Part shown: positions 30,976 through 35,758 of the stretch, piece after piece
Position numbering within the stretch: the first letter of the stretch is position 1
Layout: each line of letters begins with the position of its first letter
Assembly (NCBI GenBank): GCA_036365455.1
Contig: JAWQUS010000001.1
Coordinates: 22,981,001 to 23,045,000 of the forward strand
DNA length: 64,000 bases
Source: Macrosoma leucophasiata
Lineage: Eukaryota > Arthropoda > Insecta > Lepidoptera > Hedylidae
Direction of reading: 5' to 3'
Position numbers and translations under genes: made by a program
Notes under the pieces: generated by a model
What the model was told of the DNA's origin: nothing
Seen by the model: the letters and a program-made list of their open reading frames with translations, nothing else
The model's database searches: none

Positions 30976-32237
30976 GCGGAGCTAATCTTGGGAACAGCTG
31001 GACTGATTTTGACGGGACTTTTACTGGCAGATGGCTGATGTAATAAGGAGTAACTTAGGCTACTTTTATACTAACTGCGCCCACGACTTTCTCCGGGTAG
31101 ATTGACTGAACTGAACAATCATAAATTCTCACACGGATGAAGTCGCGGGCACAGCCAGTATGTAATAATACTACGTATAGAATGGACACTTCGACGTCCG
31201 ATTTGCCCGCATCACTCAACCCCTTCCCCTCTTATGGGCGACGGTTGGTATTTTGTACGTGCTACGCACACAGGTGCGCGTGTAGATACACGTCACTGAT
31301 GGATAGAAACCAAATTAAGCGTTTGTATGGAATTTTGGCGGAGTGTCCGCGGTGTGCCTACACAAAGACCGAGGTCAAATGCAGATGCGTTACCACTCCT
31401 GAGGCCTAAGGTGTTATGCCTCTGTGCCGGAAATTACAGGGCCGTACATTACCACCTGACCGGAACACGATAGTGCTGAACACCACCATTTAGCGGCAAG
31501 TATATTAGGTAATGCGGTGAAGCCTGCGCCCGCGAGCTCCGTCACTGGAGCTCTACCACCAGTGAGACTGCTGGGCGCGAGTCTCTCCCCTTCTCGGGAG
31601 GAGGCCTGGAGCTTACTCCACTACGCTGCTCCAGTGCGGGGCGGTGGAGATACGGGTTAGCGGCCAACTCGCTGTCGGAAGTTCGCGAACCGCCCGTAAG
31701 TAACCGTAAACCTCCGACGAGGTTTAACGACTGCTATCTAACGATAGCGACCAAGACCGACGGCTTAACATGCCCTCGGAAGCACGGAAACGCGCATTTT
31801 AATTTGCCACTAGCGGTCACCCATCACACACCCGATCGCGCTCGTACCTTATTTTATAAATTTTCATTATTACTCGCCCCGGCTTCGCGCCGGTGCAATT
31901 TTTTTTTTATGAATATGCATACACATGTTTTGGCTATCTTTGGGGGAGGCTTTTATCCAGCAGTGGACGTCATTCGGCTGAATAATGATAGTGGTTATTC
32001 ACTCTAGATAGTTTTCAAAAATGCTCTCCAAGATCCTATTTATATGAGATATATATATGAATAGATTGAATAAACCAATATTATTATTAATTCCTGACTC
32101 TGATTTAAATTCTGTATTTGTTTCAGGCTTACAAACACATACAGAACCTGGTGATGACGTACCCTGGGTCCATGACGAGGCCGGAGTGGTGGCGCGACGT
32201 CGTTTTCTGGGAGTCTTACGCGCCTTCCAAGTTATAG
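4939..32237 (+). CDS. ACOX3: peroxisomal acyl-CoA oxidase 3 (ACOX3 type), 13 exons, 5' end missing
   Basis: The enzyme is an FAD flavoprotein of peroxisomal beta-oxidation: acyl-CoA + O2 gives trans-2-enoyl-CoA + H2O2. ACOX3 members favour branched or long acyl chains; insect substrates are inferred. Exons: 4939-5076, 6007-6121, 6901-7101, 18090-18261, 19793-19932, 20966-21108, 22139-22241, 24395-24532, 25650-25883, 27165-27319, 28323-28454, 29935-30087, 32127-32237. They sum to 1935 nt, 644 residues plus stop, with every junction in phase. Visible signatures are [13 protein letters not shown] (about residues 106-117, flavin/substrate domain), EACGGHGYL, and [11 protein letters not shown], whose glutamate (about 401) is the expected catalytic base. 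The C-terminus SKL is a peroxisomal targeting signal. Family length is near 700, so about 50-60 N-terminal residues are missing. Exon order matches vertebrate ACOX3 along its length. Confidence 0.95.
5237..5533 (-). mobile_element. Rep-B tRNA-derived SINE (reference description)
   Basis: Rep-B, in its own sense, begins CTGCCTCAGTAGCGTAGTGG (A-box-like TAGCGTAGTGG), has GGGTTCGATTCCCGGG (B box GGTTCGATTCC) about 40 bp later, then a ~230-bp body with GTGCCCGGAGATG and GTTTGCATGTATG, and ends GGATTACAGGCGTGAAGTTACG plus a T-rich end. It is about 315 bp. This is the layout of a tRNA-derived SINE transcribed by RNA polymerase III. This copy is reversed; TATGTTGAAT-like sequence flanks both sides. 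Confidence 0.85.
6007..6121 (+). CDS. ACOX3: ACOX3 exon 2
   Basis: Acceptor CTTTTACAG, donor GTACCT, ends in phase 1. It encodes [20 protein letters not shown], matching the helical segment that precedes the flavin-binding region in ACOX3. Confidence 0.9.
6275..6374 (+). tRNA. tRNA-Leu(AAG)-like gene with D-loop insertion, probably a pseudogene
   Basis: The 3' two thirds is a clean tRNA-Leu: anticodon arm CTGGT-TTAAGGC-ACCAG (anticodon AAG), variable arm TCTCTTCGGAGG, T arm GTGGGTTCGAATCCCAC, acceptor 3' strand and final A. The 5' part GGTAGCCTGGCCGAGC fits the acceptor and D stem, but about 18-20 extra bases follow, in which TCTAAGG occurs twice. Acceptor position 7 is C where G is expected, so the last acceptor pair fails. 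A GTTTTTG stretch downstream could end Pol III transcription. It lies in an ACOX3 intron in the same sense. Function is doubtful. Confidence 0.75.
6554..6862 (-). mobile_element. Rep-A copy next to ACOX3 exon 3
   Basis: T-run at 6554-6562, then the reversed Rep-A body to CTACCACCAGT. It ends 38 bp upstream of exon 3. Confidence 0.8.
6901..7101 (+). CDS. ACOX3: ACOX3 exon 3 (ALTE-SHGSN motif)
   Basis: Acceptor TACATTCAAG, donor GTAAGT, 201 nt, phase 1 to phase 1. It encodes the FAD/substrate motif [13 protein letters not shown] and [13 protein letters not shown]. The Rep-A copy upstream ends 38 bp before the exon, so little native intron remains there. Confidence 0.95.
7140..8450. repeat. Rep-I core sequences (GCCCCGGCTTCGCACGG) with a Rep-A insertion
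   Basis: CTAGCGACCCGCCCCGGCTTC at 7141 and GCGGCTCGCCCCGGCTTCGC near 7965 are copies of a GC-rich core also seen near 31,870, 46,250, 58,525 and 62,075. Sequence at 8320-8450 (ATCGTTCCAGTAGTTTTTG) looks like the other end of such an element, now split by the Rep-A copy at 8020-8311. Bases 7200-7960 show nothing else recognisable. Confidence 0.5.
8020..8311 (+). mobile_element. Rep-A copy with 15-nt poly(A)
   Basis: Full-length copy from CTGGTGGTAGAGCTCC to ACATAAAAAAAAAAAAAAA. It sits inside Rep-I sequence. Confidence 0.85.
8741..9455 (-). mobile_element. RTE-type LINE 3' end, minus strand, young copy
   Basis: An open frame on the minus strand from about 9455 to the stop at 8758 encodes the C-terminal part of a non-LTR reverse transcriptase ([60 protein letters not shown]). 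It differs from the copy at 37807-38776 by only a few residues. The 5' end is truncated where that copy reads RDEQR. The 3' end carries the family's tandem TATG/CATA tail. Confidence 0.92.
10327..10430 (-). pseudogene. hAT transposase C-terminal dimerisation motif
   Basis: One minus-strand frame reads [20 protein letters not shown] then TNAEIFYF. This is the ER-FS-AG-R--L signature of the hAT C-terminal dimerisation domain. No intact transposase frame surrounds it, so it is a remnant. Confidence 0.75.
10998..11270 (+). mobile_element. Rep-B SINE copy
   Basis: It starts CTGCCTCAGTAGCGTAGTGG, keeps the B box GGTTCGATTCC, and ends GGCGTGAAGTTACGTTACG. Confidence 0.85.
11670..12465 (-). mobile_element. 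RTE/BovB-like reverse transcriptase relic, minus strand
   Basis: Minus-strand frames give [20 protein letters not shown] and [15 protein letters not shown] (about 12400-12250), then [15 protein letters not shown] (about 12060-12000). These are the conserved SPKLF, F-DD and DKTK motifs of a LINE reverse transcriptase, here with FVDD in place of FADD and with frame breaks. The TTTA run at about 11677-11700 may be the reversed tail of this or another LINE. Confidence 0.75.
12524..13002. mobile_element. ~480-bp hAT-derived non-autonomous element
   Basis: The ends TAGAGATGCCACGAATATTC and the reverse complement TAGAGTTGCCACGAATAATG form terminal inverted repeats. Inside, 12640-12720 retains a minus-strand trace [13 protein letters not shown] of the same transposase as at 10327. 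I saw no clear 8-bp target duplication. Short frames here are not genes. Confidence 0.6.
13646..13775. mobile_element. 130-bp hairpin MITE
   Basis: The ends GAGATTCACAGACCGCAC and GTGCGGTCTGTGAATCTC are exact inverted repeats. Inner segments (CGAACTGTCA / TGACAGTTC, AGCAAAGTA / TACTTTGCT) also pair, so nearly the whole element folds back. It abuts the Helitron helicase remnant. Confidence 0.85.
13776..15000 (-). mobile_element. Helitron helicase (PIF1-like) remnant
   Basis: Minus-strand fragments appear in Helitron RepHel helicase order. At 14988-14713: [38 protein letters not shown] and DTLAEAS. At 14482-14315: [15 protein letters not shown] and the Walker A motif DAPGGTGKT. Near 14200-14085: [19 protein letters not shown] (Walker B). 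At 13948 downward: [19 protein letters not shown] and LPEERGG. The full protein replicates rolling-circle transposons. Here frameshifts and stops break it, the Rep domain is not seen, and the MITE at 13646-13775 cuts the C-terminal side. It is not a host PIF1 gene. Confidence 0.88.
15136..15562 (-). mobile_element. Rep-C tRNA-containing repeat, tandem partial dimer
   Basis: Two reversed copies of the Rep-C tail plus tRNA-like part (tRNA-like regions near 15177-15250 and 15465-15540) stand in tandem; only the first has the body with GCAGCAGCGCCATCTATTG. AACAATGCACA before and AACAATGTGCA after may be a diverged target-site duplication. The full family description is at 16713. Confidence 0.75.
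15563..16300. other. unassigned sequence, possible TE remnant
   Basis: The minus strand at 15640-15800 reads an acidic then basic stretch ([20 protein letters not shown], then [15 protein letters not shown]) that looks protein-like but has no supported start, splice sites or known domain. The rest is AT-rich. A scrap of Rep-C tail (GAAGTCAAATTTTTCTTTCC) follows at about 16313. Confidence 0.3.
16713..17083 (+). mobile_element. Rep-C fold-back element with embedded tRNA-like domain (reference copy)
   Basis: Flanked by a perfect 12-bp duplication TTCATCTACATA (16701-16712 and 17084-17095). It begins with an inverted copy of the tail, so 16710-16823 is a long imperfect palindrome. Then come the body (AATTATTAAGGGTAAAAGCG, TTGGTAATAGATGGCGCTGC) and a ~73-nt tRNA-like domain at about 16975-17049: A box TAGCTCAATTGG, anticodon-like arm, B box GAGTTCGAGCC, and ends able to pair as an acceptor stem. 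The A-rich end TTTAAAAATAAAA follows. About ten copies or pieces occur in the window. The duplication length fits target-primed reverse transcription. Confidence 0.8.
17115..17328 (-). mobile_element. Rep-E element with 9-bp target duplication
   Basis: Flanked by TAGCCTAGT on both sides (17106-17114, 17329-17337). Its ends CACACCGCGGTCACTCCGC and GTAGTATTATTACAT show no inverted repeat. Other copies are at 20723-20938 and 31155-31362. Confidence 0.75.
17340..17382. repeat. perfect 19-bp inverted repeat
   Basis: ATGCTAGCTAGAGATGTTA (17340-17358) and its exact complement (17364-17382) with spacer TACTG. Confidence 0.9.
17538..17708 (+). mobile_element. Rep-A copy, 5'-truncated
   Basis: It begins within Rep-A at TGTACGGCCCTGTAATTTCC and runs to the A-rich end after CCACTACATAAC. 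Loss of the 5' part is usual for reverse-transcribed insertions. Confidence 0.8.
18090..18261 (+). CDS. ACOX3: ACOX3 exon 4
   Basis: Acceptor TTCATCAG, donor GTGAGT, ends in phase 2. It encodes [14 protein letters not shown] and [16 protein letters not shown] of the beta domain. The intron before it is 11 kb and almost entirely mobile-element sequence. Confidence 0.95.
18683..19028 (+). repeat. 34-bp minisatellite, about ten units
   Basis: The unit GCTTCCTCGTCCCTCTCACC + CACCACCCGGCCCC repeats head to tail with few variants (C/T in GGCCC-GCTT, GTC/ATC). The period of 34 is not a multiple of 3, so all three plus frames stay open and give similar proline-rich peptides; this is not a gene. It lies in ACOX3 intron 4. 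Its strand asymmetry (C-rich plus strand) is marked. Confidence 0.95.
19323..19691. mobile_element. hAT MITE (Rep-F), copy 1, with inner 40-bp perfect hairpin
   Basis: The ends CAGTGATTCCCAAAGT and (reverse complement) CAGAGGTTCCCAAACT are inverted repeats. Flanks CATTGGAG and CATTAGAG are an 8-bp target duplication with one change, as in hAT elements. Arms 19492-19531 and 19536-19575 are exact complements around AATC. The copy at 63192-63511 lacks the left arm. Confidence 0.85.
19708..19762 (-). mobile_element. Rep-A 5'-end fragment before ACOX3 exon 5
   Basis: AAGTAATGCGGCAGTGCCTA to CTATCACCAGT is the start of Rep-A, reversed. It ends about 30 bp before exon 5. Confidence 0.65.
19793..19932 (+). 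CDS. ACOX3: ACOX3 exon 5
   Basis: Acceptor TGTCACTTACAG, donor GTACAC, ends in phase 1. It encodes [15 protein letters not shown] and [19 protein letters not shown]. Confidence 0.95.
19950..20270. repeat. large interrupted palindrome built on two inverted Rep-A 5' ends
   Basis: Rep-A 5' ends lie head to head at 20063-20150 (+) and 20150-20229 (-). The symmetry continues into flanking non-Rep-A sequence: CTAGCCAC left pairs with GTGGCTAG right, and ATTAGTCTATCCTTTGCGC (19950) pairs with GCGCTAAGGATAGACTAAT (20252-20270). An inverted duplication of a locus that already held Rep-A would explain it. Part of the left side has no partner on the right. Confidence 0.8.
20723..20938 (+). mobile_element. 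Rep-E element before ACOX3 exon 6
   Basis: Runs from AGATAATATGTAATAATAC to GTGTCCGCGGTGTG; CCTGGAGC flanks both sides (8-bp duplication). It is homologous to 17115-17328 reversed. The insertion ends about 20 bp from the exon 6 acceptor. Confidence 0.75.
20966..21108 (+). CDS. ACOX3: ACOX3 exon 6
   Basis: Acceptor TCAATTTCTAG, donor GTTAGA, ends in phase 0. It encodes [18 protein letters not shown], the conserved IRYSxxRRQF-type flavin-contact helix. A Rep-E element ends about 20 bp upstream. Confidence 0.95.
21335..21572 (-). mobile_element. Rep-A copy
   Basis: T-run followed by ATGTAATGGAAATGGCAAAC, reversed to CTACTATCAGT; some inner sequence is deleted. Confidence 0.8.
21685..22046 (+). 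mobile_element. Rep-G A-tailed retroposon with target duplication
   Basis: It begins GTGAGTTTTGGCGGG and ends in an A-rich run (AAAAAATAAAAAAA). ACTGAGCGG flanks both sides (21676-21684 and 22047-22055). A diverged second copy lies at about 30161-30550. A-rich tail and target duplication fit a SINE or truncated LINE; no coding motif is visible. Confidence 0.75.
22139..22241 (+). CDS. ACOX3: ACOX3 exon 7
   Basis: Acceptor CTTATTCCAG, donor GTAAGT, ends in phase 1. It encodes [15 protein letters not shown] of the C-terminal alpha bundle. Confidence 0.93.
22430..22715 (+). mobile_element. BovB/RTE-like LINE 3' end fragment
   Basis: The frame gives [40 protein letters not shown] and [10 protein letters not shown], the C-terminal end of an RTE/BovB-type reverse transcriptase, followed by GCAGTGGACGTCTTTTGGCT. 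Related fragments are near 27,630, 31,920 and 61,800. Confidence 0.8.
22739..22917. mobile_element. hAT MITE (Rep-F), short copy with perfect 8-bp duplication
   Basis: It starts CAGAGGTTCCCAAACT and ends CCACTTTGTACTG. CCCTAAAT is repeated exactly on both sides (22731-22738, 22918-22925), the hAT hallmark. Confidence 0.85.
22926..23550. other. intron sequence with one transposon-end motif
   Basis: AGTACACGCATGGCCTACTA near 22965 resembles the ends of the candidate element at 23926-24353. The rest is AT-rich with no gene recognised. Confidence 0.35.
23555..23822 (-). mobile_element. Rep-C copy
   Basis: Reversed tail (ATATTATTTCGCATTAACAC), tRNA-like domain at about 23638-23716, and body to GGCAACCGATAC. 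The duplication at its ends is not clear. Confidence 0.8.
23926..24353. mobile_element. candidate DNA element with TACACGCGYGGACTACT ends
   Basis: The left end GATACACGCGTGGACTACT and the reverse-complemented right end GAGTACACGCGCGGACTACT agree. An inner pair, GGTCGCGCCACGTAAAAAG near 24110 and CTTTTTACCTGGCGCGACC near 24298, is also inverted. It lies just upstream of ACOX3 exon 8. No target duplication could be fixed. Confidence 0.5.
24395..24532 (+). CDS. ACOX3: ACOX3 exon 8 (donor duplicated by an insertion)
   Basis: Acceptor GTGTGTGCCGCAG, ends in phase 1. It encodes [16 protein letters not shown] and [13 protein letters not shown]. The last bases TATCTTAAAG and the donor GTA recur at 25009-25021, after the inserted Rep-C element, so two candidate donors exist: 24533 (GTAGTC) and 25019 (GTAAAA). 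Confidence 0.93.
24536..25008 (-). mobile_element. Rep-C insertion at the ACOX3 exon 8 splice donor
   Basis: Reversed Rep-C (tail, tRNA-like domain, body), then a second reversed tail, then an inverted tRNA 3' half and tail ending TTTAAAAATAAAA: the fold-back layout. TATCTTAAAGGTA occurs immediately before (24523-24535) and after (25009-25021), a perfect 13-bp target duplication spanning the exon-intron boundary. Confidence 0.9.
25030..25324 (-). mobile_element. Rep-A copy
   Basis: Reversed full-length copy with T-run at the left. A ~33-bp Rep-F scrap (CCAATTTTTATTCACGCC) follows at about 25329-25362. Confidence 0.8.
25650..25883 (+). CDS. ACOX3: ACOX3 exon 9 (catalytic glutamate)
   Basis: Acceptor CTCCTTTTTCAG, donor GTGAGT, ends in phase 1. 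It encodes [20 protein letters not shown]; the glutamate of TYEGEN is the expected general base. Codon use is GC-rich compared with its surroundings. Confidence 0.96.
26231..26506 (+). mobile_element. Rep-A copy
   Basis: From ACTGGTGGTAGTGCTCC to CATTACATAAAAAAG. A GGATATCCGG-rich stretch at 26598-26690, resembling ends of another hAT-type element, and a short reversed Rep-A scrap at 26706-26778 follow. Confidence 0.8.
26808..27130 (-). mobile_element. Rep-C copy with inverted tail, before ACOX3 exon 10
   Basis: Reversed tail, tRNA-like domain (about 26850-26922) and body, then after AATAATTG a tail in the opposite direction (AAATATATTTCACAAGCATG). This is the same fold-back arrangement as at 24536. 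It ends 34 bp from exon 10. Confidence 0.8.
27165..27319 (+). CDS. ACOX3: ACOX3 exon 10
   Basis: Acceptor CTATTTTGCAG, donor GTTGGT, ends in phase 0. It encodes [20 protein letters not shown] Rep-C copy ends about 34 bp upstream. Confidence 0.94.
27379..27600 (-). mobile_element. Rep-B SINE copy lacking the tRNA head
   Basis: Reversed 3' and body parts (ACGCCTGTAATCCCTGAAGG), broken before the B box. A run of 14 or more G at about 27607-27627 and a short BovB/RTE-like scrap (CAGCAGTGGACGTCTTTCGG) follow. Confidence 0.7.
27765..27836 (+). repeat. degenerate tRNA-like sequence
   Basis: GGTATCTTAGTGGTAAAGGC could be a decayed A-box region and GCAGTTTCAATCTCCGCCC a decayed B box and acceptor end. 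It does not fold as a good tRNA; most likely the head of an old SINE. Confidence 0.35.
27846..28162 (-). mobile_element. Rep-B SINE copy
   Basis: Complete reversed copy: ACGTAACTTCACGCCTG at the left, the reversed B box GGAATCGAACC, and the head at the right. Confidence 0.85.
28323..28454 (+). CDS. ACOX3: ACOX3 exon 11
   Basis: Acceptor CTTTCCACAG, donor GTAAGT, 44 codons in phase 0. It encodes [14 protein letters not shown] and [19 protein letters not shown]. Confidence 0.94.
28505..29085 (-). mobile_element. Rep-A copy interrupted by a Rep-B SINE
   Basis: Reversed Rep-A from 28505 to 28721 resumes at 29037 with GGTAATGCGGCGAGCTCC. Rep-B occupies 28722-29036. TTATTAGGTAA is present on both sides of the insert. 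A ~40-bp RTE scrap (CTTACTCCAACGCTGTTATG) precedes it. Confidence 0.9.
28722..29036 (+). mobile_element. Rep-B SINE, complete, nested in Rep-A with 11-bp duplication
   Basis: Length 315 bp, A and B boxes intact, T-rich 3' end. The duplication TTATTAGGTAA (28711-28721, 29037-29047) defines both ends exactly. Confidence 0.92.
29154..29465 (-). mobile_element. Rep-B SINE copy
   Basis: Reversed complete copy, from ACGTAACTTCACGCCTG to CGCTACTGAGGCAG. Confidence 0.88.
29508..29896. mobile_element. Rep-C fold-back copy before ACOX3 exon 12
   Basis: A reversed tail and partial tRNA-like domain (to about 29593) joins directly to a plus-sense body, tRNA-like domain (about 29748-29820) and tail. AAACAATAAATGATTTG before and AAACAACAAATGATTTG after is a 17-bp target duplication with one change. 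Confidence 0.85.
29935..30087 (+). CDS. ACOX3: ACOX3 exon 12
   Basis: Acceptor GTGTCGAACAG, donor GTGACG, 51 codons in phase 0. It encodes [19 protein letters not shown] and [17 protein letters not shown]. It is strongly GC-rich. A Rep-C insertion ends about 38 bp upstream. Confidence 0.95.
30117..30790. repeat. Rep-A and Rep-G fragments in ACOX3 intron 12
   Basis: 30117-30160 and 30706-30790 are 3' ends of Rep-A, reversed (both with AACAAGCTTGCAGTT). Between them lie a Rep-G copy (30161-30550, A-rich end) and an unassigned 150-bp GC-richer stretch. Confidence 0.7.
30806..31150 (+). repeat. Rep-H retroposon with (TCTG)n microsatellite
   Basis: A TCTG tandem run spans about 30906-30972. It is followed by GGAGCTAATCTTGGGAACAG and CTTTTACTGGCAGATGGC. 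The same order, reversed and with a shorter run, is at about 34925-35210. Confidence 0.75.
31155..31362 (+). mobile_element. Rep-E copy
   Basis: From AGTATGTAATAATACTACG to TGTCCGCGGTGTGCC. No clear target duplication is seen here. Confidence 0.7.
31363..31563 (-). mobile_element. Rep-A copy, truncated
   Basis: Reversed Rep-A joined directly to the end of Rep-E; its 3' portion is missing. GC-rich sequence to about 31,810 (GGAGCTTACTCCACTACGC) resembles other dispersed lepidopteran repeats but is unassigned. Confidence 0.75.
31865..31995 (+). repeat. Rep-I core and BovB/RTE-like 3' scrap
   Basis: GCCCCGGCTTCGCGCCGGTG is the Rep-I core. CTTTGGGGGAGGCTTTTATC and CAGCAGTGGACGTCATTCGG match the LINE 3' end at 22430. 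Confidence 0.6.
32127..32237 (+). CDS. ACOX3: ACOX3 terminal exon with PTS1 signal SKL
   Basis: Acceptor TTTGTTTCAG; 36 codons and TAG at 32235-32237. It encodes [20 protein letters not shown]. The last three residues, SKL, are the canonical type 1 peroxisomal targeting signal read by PEX5. Confidence 0.96.
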   Translation, partial: AYKHIQNLVMTYPGSMTRPEWWRDVVFWESYAPSKL

Positions 32238-33887
32238 AAATATCCAAACTTATTTTTATAAATCTGTCCATTGACGATCATGCCGCATCATAATTATATG
32301 CTATTAACTCTTGGTTTATACGGCTCCGTCTTGCCGTTGCAGTCCAACTTTACAGTCATTTGTATGTGTATGTGTGTGAATCTTGAAACCAACACCCTCA
32401 CGGGGTAGGCAGAAAGACACTTCTTCACATCTTCTGTACCGCGTCTACATTGATCACACTTCCGAATATTTGACTCCACCTGGTCGTACTCGACTTATTA
32501 GCTCAAGGTAGGCCAGGTCAAAATTTGGTGTGTGTGCAGTCAAAACTATAAAAAACGGGACATTATGGGCTGCGCGAGCTACAATTTTGCTGTCTATACA
32601 TACGTTCATGTCTGCGCATACTTGATTTATGCAGGCATGCCTTCAGATAAAACTGAGGGTGTAGCTGGTCCATTACGTGTGTATCATGCCGCACGGTCGT
32701 CTCGGGAAAGCATTATATCTATGTAGGCTGATTGATACCATTGGGTTTACTTAGCTACAAAAGGAGAAACATACCACGGCGCTACTTAAAACAAAGAGTA
32801 TGAAAATCAATGAAAACTAGGTATTTAATGGCCGAATATTCAAACGTCACTCAATTTTAAGCAACCCTCAAATGTGCGCTATCTCTATAGCTTGAACGTG
32901 TTTTATAAAGACAGAAGATTTTTAAGTCCCACTTAGATTTGAGTGACGTTTGAGTATTTGGCCGTTAAACTCTTAAGAATTGTATGAAAACTATCGGTGG
33001 GACAGAGCGTAGCGCAGAGGCGCTGCTTCTTCAAGTCTTTAATTTGAAGGTACCCTAAAAATAATATGTTTTAGGACTACTTTCATAAAAAGTGACATGT
33101 TCGGCAAATTTTCATCTAAATACATTTAGATACAATTTTGTCGACCCATGTGTAATGTTTCGGACATTTAATGTTATCTAGTTAATAGACGTATACAAGT
33201 TAAAACTTTATATCTAGAACAAAATTAAAGCTTGCCTTAAGTTATACCAATCGTTTTGGATATGAGATTTAAAATTTTATTTCAAATAATCTATTTACGT
33301 TCACGCAGATGGCTCAATTAGTTTTTAGTAGATTTACAATTGTTGTTACCGCGAAATTTTACAAATTATTTATTTAAAACTAGTGAAACTGACTCTTTAA
33401 TATCATATTAATATGTAAATAATTAATACATACAATGAAAAACTTGAGTGTAAGAACCGTTTTATTATTTTATTACTTATTCTATTTTAATTGAAAATAA
33501 TTATTCCATTTTGAAACAAAAAACCTTAGTGCATAAATAAATCGGTTTTTATTTTACTCTAACCACCAACACATTGTCTTAATGATTAACTCGGTGTAGG
33601 TTTCAATTTTTTCCTGTAATCATTATACTTAGTTGTAAGAATATTTGGAAAGGGCATTTTGTTCAGCAGTATTTAATGAAAAATGTTTCTATGCTTTATA
33701 TACATTTTATTATATTATGTCGAACAAAATCAGACCACAATTTTATTAATATTAGATGTAGTTATAAAAACTGGATATAGTCAGCGAATGTAAATATTTC
33801 ATGCACCATCAAGTTAGATTTAATAACGAATACGTATATTTTGTACTTCCAAATTGATATAAAACTGTTATTTGTTACACGCATAGC
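32238..33887. other. ACOX3 3' flank, mostly unassigned
   Basis: The ACOX3 3' UTR must begin here; I saw no convincing nearby AATAAA (one occurs within ATAAATAAATCGG near 33,535). An RTE scrap on the minus strand (CACGGGGTAGGCAGAAAG) lies at about 32385-32515. Otherwise AT-rich. Confidence 0.4.
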
Positions 33888-34178
33888 TTTTTTTTTTTAA
33901 TGTAATAAAAGTGGCAAACAAGCATGCAGTTCACATTGATGTTAAGTGATGACTGCAGCCTATAGACACCCACACAATGACCAGAGGTCAAAATGCAGAT
34001 GCGCTGCCACTCCTGAGGCCTAAGGTGTTATGGCCTCTGTGCCTGAAATTACAGGGCCGTACATTACCACCTGACCGGAACACGATAGTGCTGAACACTA
34101 CCATTTAGCGGCAAGTATATTAGGTAATGCGGTGGTGCCTACGCCCGCGAGCTCCGTCACTGGAGCTCTACCACCAGT
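33888..34178 (-). mobile_element. Rep-A copy, full length
   Basis: T-run, then the whole reversed body to CTACCACCAGT. One of the best-preserved copies. Confidence 0.88.
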
Positions 34179-34424
34179 AAAAATTTTGATTTCCTCAAAA
34201 GTTCTACTTTTACTATTGTTTACACTGAGCAGTTGACATAATATACGTGACGGGAACAATTAGTTGGTGCTCAATGTAACTGATGAAATATATTTAAAAA
34301 CTAGCTGTGCCCGCGACTTCGTGCGCGTGAGAATATATGATTGTTCAGTCGAACCGGACGAAATCGTGGGCGCATTAAAATTAGCTTACACACAAAAATA
34401 GTATAATTTTTTTTTTTTGGTATG

Positions 34425-34535
34425 TACATACATTTGCATTTCCTTTTGATTCCTAAGACTTTTGACCCCACCCTCACAGTACTCGACTTATTTGGTCAAG
34501 ATAGATCAGCCTTGGTCTTCCTGGGCCTAATATTT
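34425..34535 (-). mobile_element. RTE-type LINE scrap
   Basis: GATTCCTAAGACTTTTGACC and CAGCCTTGGTCTTCCTGGGC match the minus strand of the RTE C-terminal coding part. Confidence 0.7.
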
Positions 34536-34769
34536 TCTTAAGGCTAATAAAATTTCACTCTCGCATAATTCGATTGCACACATTGACTGATATATTGTTT
34601 ACTCTTAACATAGGTTTTAAATGTCGTAATGTGATAAATGAATAAATATTGTTGATGGGTATTTTTATATTTTTCATATACAGTTTTGTTAAAATATACG
34701 AATTATATATTTTTTTAAATTGTGGTGTTATTTCACAAACTAATCTTGAACAAATATTTATATAACTGT

Positions 34770-34925
34770 TTTATATTATTTCGCATTAACACATGCTAGT
34801 GAAATATATTTCTTAAAGAAAAAATGGAAAGAAAAAATTGACTTCAGGCGAGACTCGAACTCGCGGCCTACTGGGAATCTAGTCCAGCCGCTCTTCCAAC
34901 TGAGCTACCGAAGTCTTGCCCGATA
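34770..34925 (-). mobile_element. Rep-C partial copy
   Basis: Reversed tail and tRNA-like domain only; the body is lost where Rep-H sequence begins. Confidence 0.75.
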
Positions 34926-35210
34926 TGTCAAATCCTTAGGTATTTATGTATGTATGGATGTACGGAGATAAAAGTAGCGTAAGTTACTCCTTATCGCATC
35001 AGCTATCTGCCAGTGAAAGTCTCGTCAAAATCGGTCCAGCCGTTCCCAAGATTAGCCCCGCCAAACAGACAGACAGACAAAAATAGTAAAAAAAAATGTT
35101 TTGGTATATGTACCGTGTATACATACATATGCATTTAGTAAAAAGCGGTTATTTTAATATTACAAACAGACACTCCAATTTTATTTATTTGTATAGATGT
35201 ATAGATTTAA
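34925..35210 (-). repeat. Rep-H copy
   Basis: GCCAGTGAAAGTCTCGTC and CCCAAGATTAGCCCCGCC with a short CAGA run: the reverse of 30806-31150. Confidence 0.7.
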
Positions 35211-35438
35211 CTTACTTACTTTCGAACTTCAGCAGAATTTAACCGAACATCATTTGTCACATAATTGGTTATCATAAACATCAGGAATATTATCAGACTT
35301 TGCCTTTATAAATCCTTTGTAACACATAGCTACAAGGAACCCACTAATAAATTTTTTAGCAATAAATTTTCGATATTATTGTCAAGTCACATGTTATCGC
35401 CGTAAACGCTGTACTATTCTTGAACAGCTATAACATTA

Positions 35439-35446
35439 TGACGTCA
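35439..35446. promoter_or_regulatory. CRE-like palindrome TGACGTCA
   Basis: A perfect cAMP-response-element octamer about 270 bp upstream of the receptor start codon. It may act in the promoter; position is the only support. Confidence 0.3.
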
Positions 35447-35708
35447 CAATTAGGGGTAACCAATCGTGGCGCGTTCATAGTCACGTGATTTTTATTTAAA
35501 TTTTATCAACTTTTAATTGCGTATAATTAATTAGCTCCAAATGTAGCTTTTACATATTAATTATTCCATTATAAAGGTCTTTTTAAATTATTCAGTCACC
35601 TCATTTCTTGGTTCGTATTCGTAATTGATTTTGCATTCACAATGAGATCTGTCAATCAGAGCTTGATTACAAAAACAGGCAGTTCGATTTTGCTTGCAGT
35701 GGGAAAGG

Positions 35709-35758
35709 ATGGCTAGAGCAAAGATCAAGTTAATATTATTCAGTGCTATTGTTACAGT
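35709..35758 (+). CDS. IR exon 1 (start codon, signal peptide)
   Basis: ATG at 35709 with context AGGATGG; MARAKIKLILFSAIVT then donor GTAAGT in phase 2. Joining to exon 2 restores V-IFGSSRA, completing a typical signal peptide, which fixes this as the first coding exon. Confidence 0.85.
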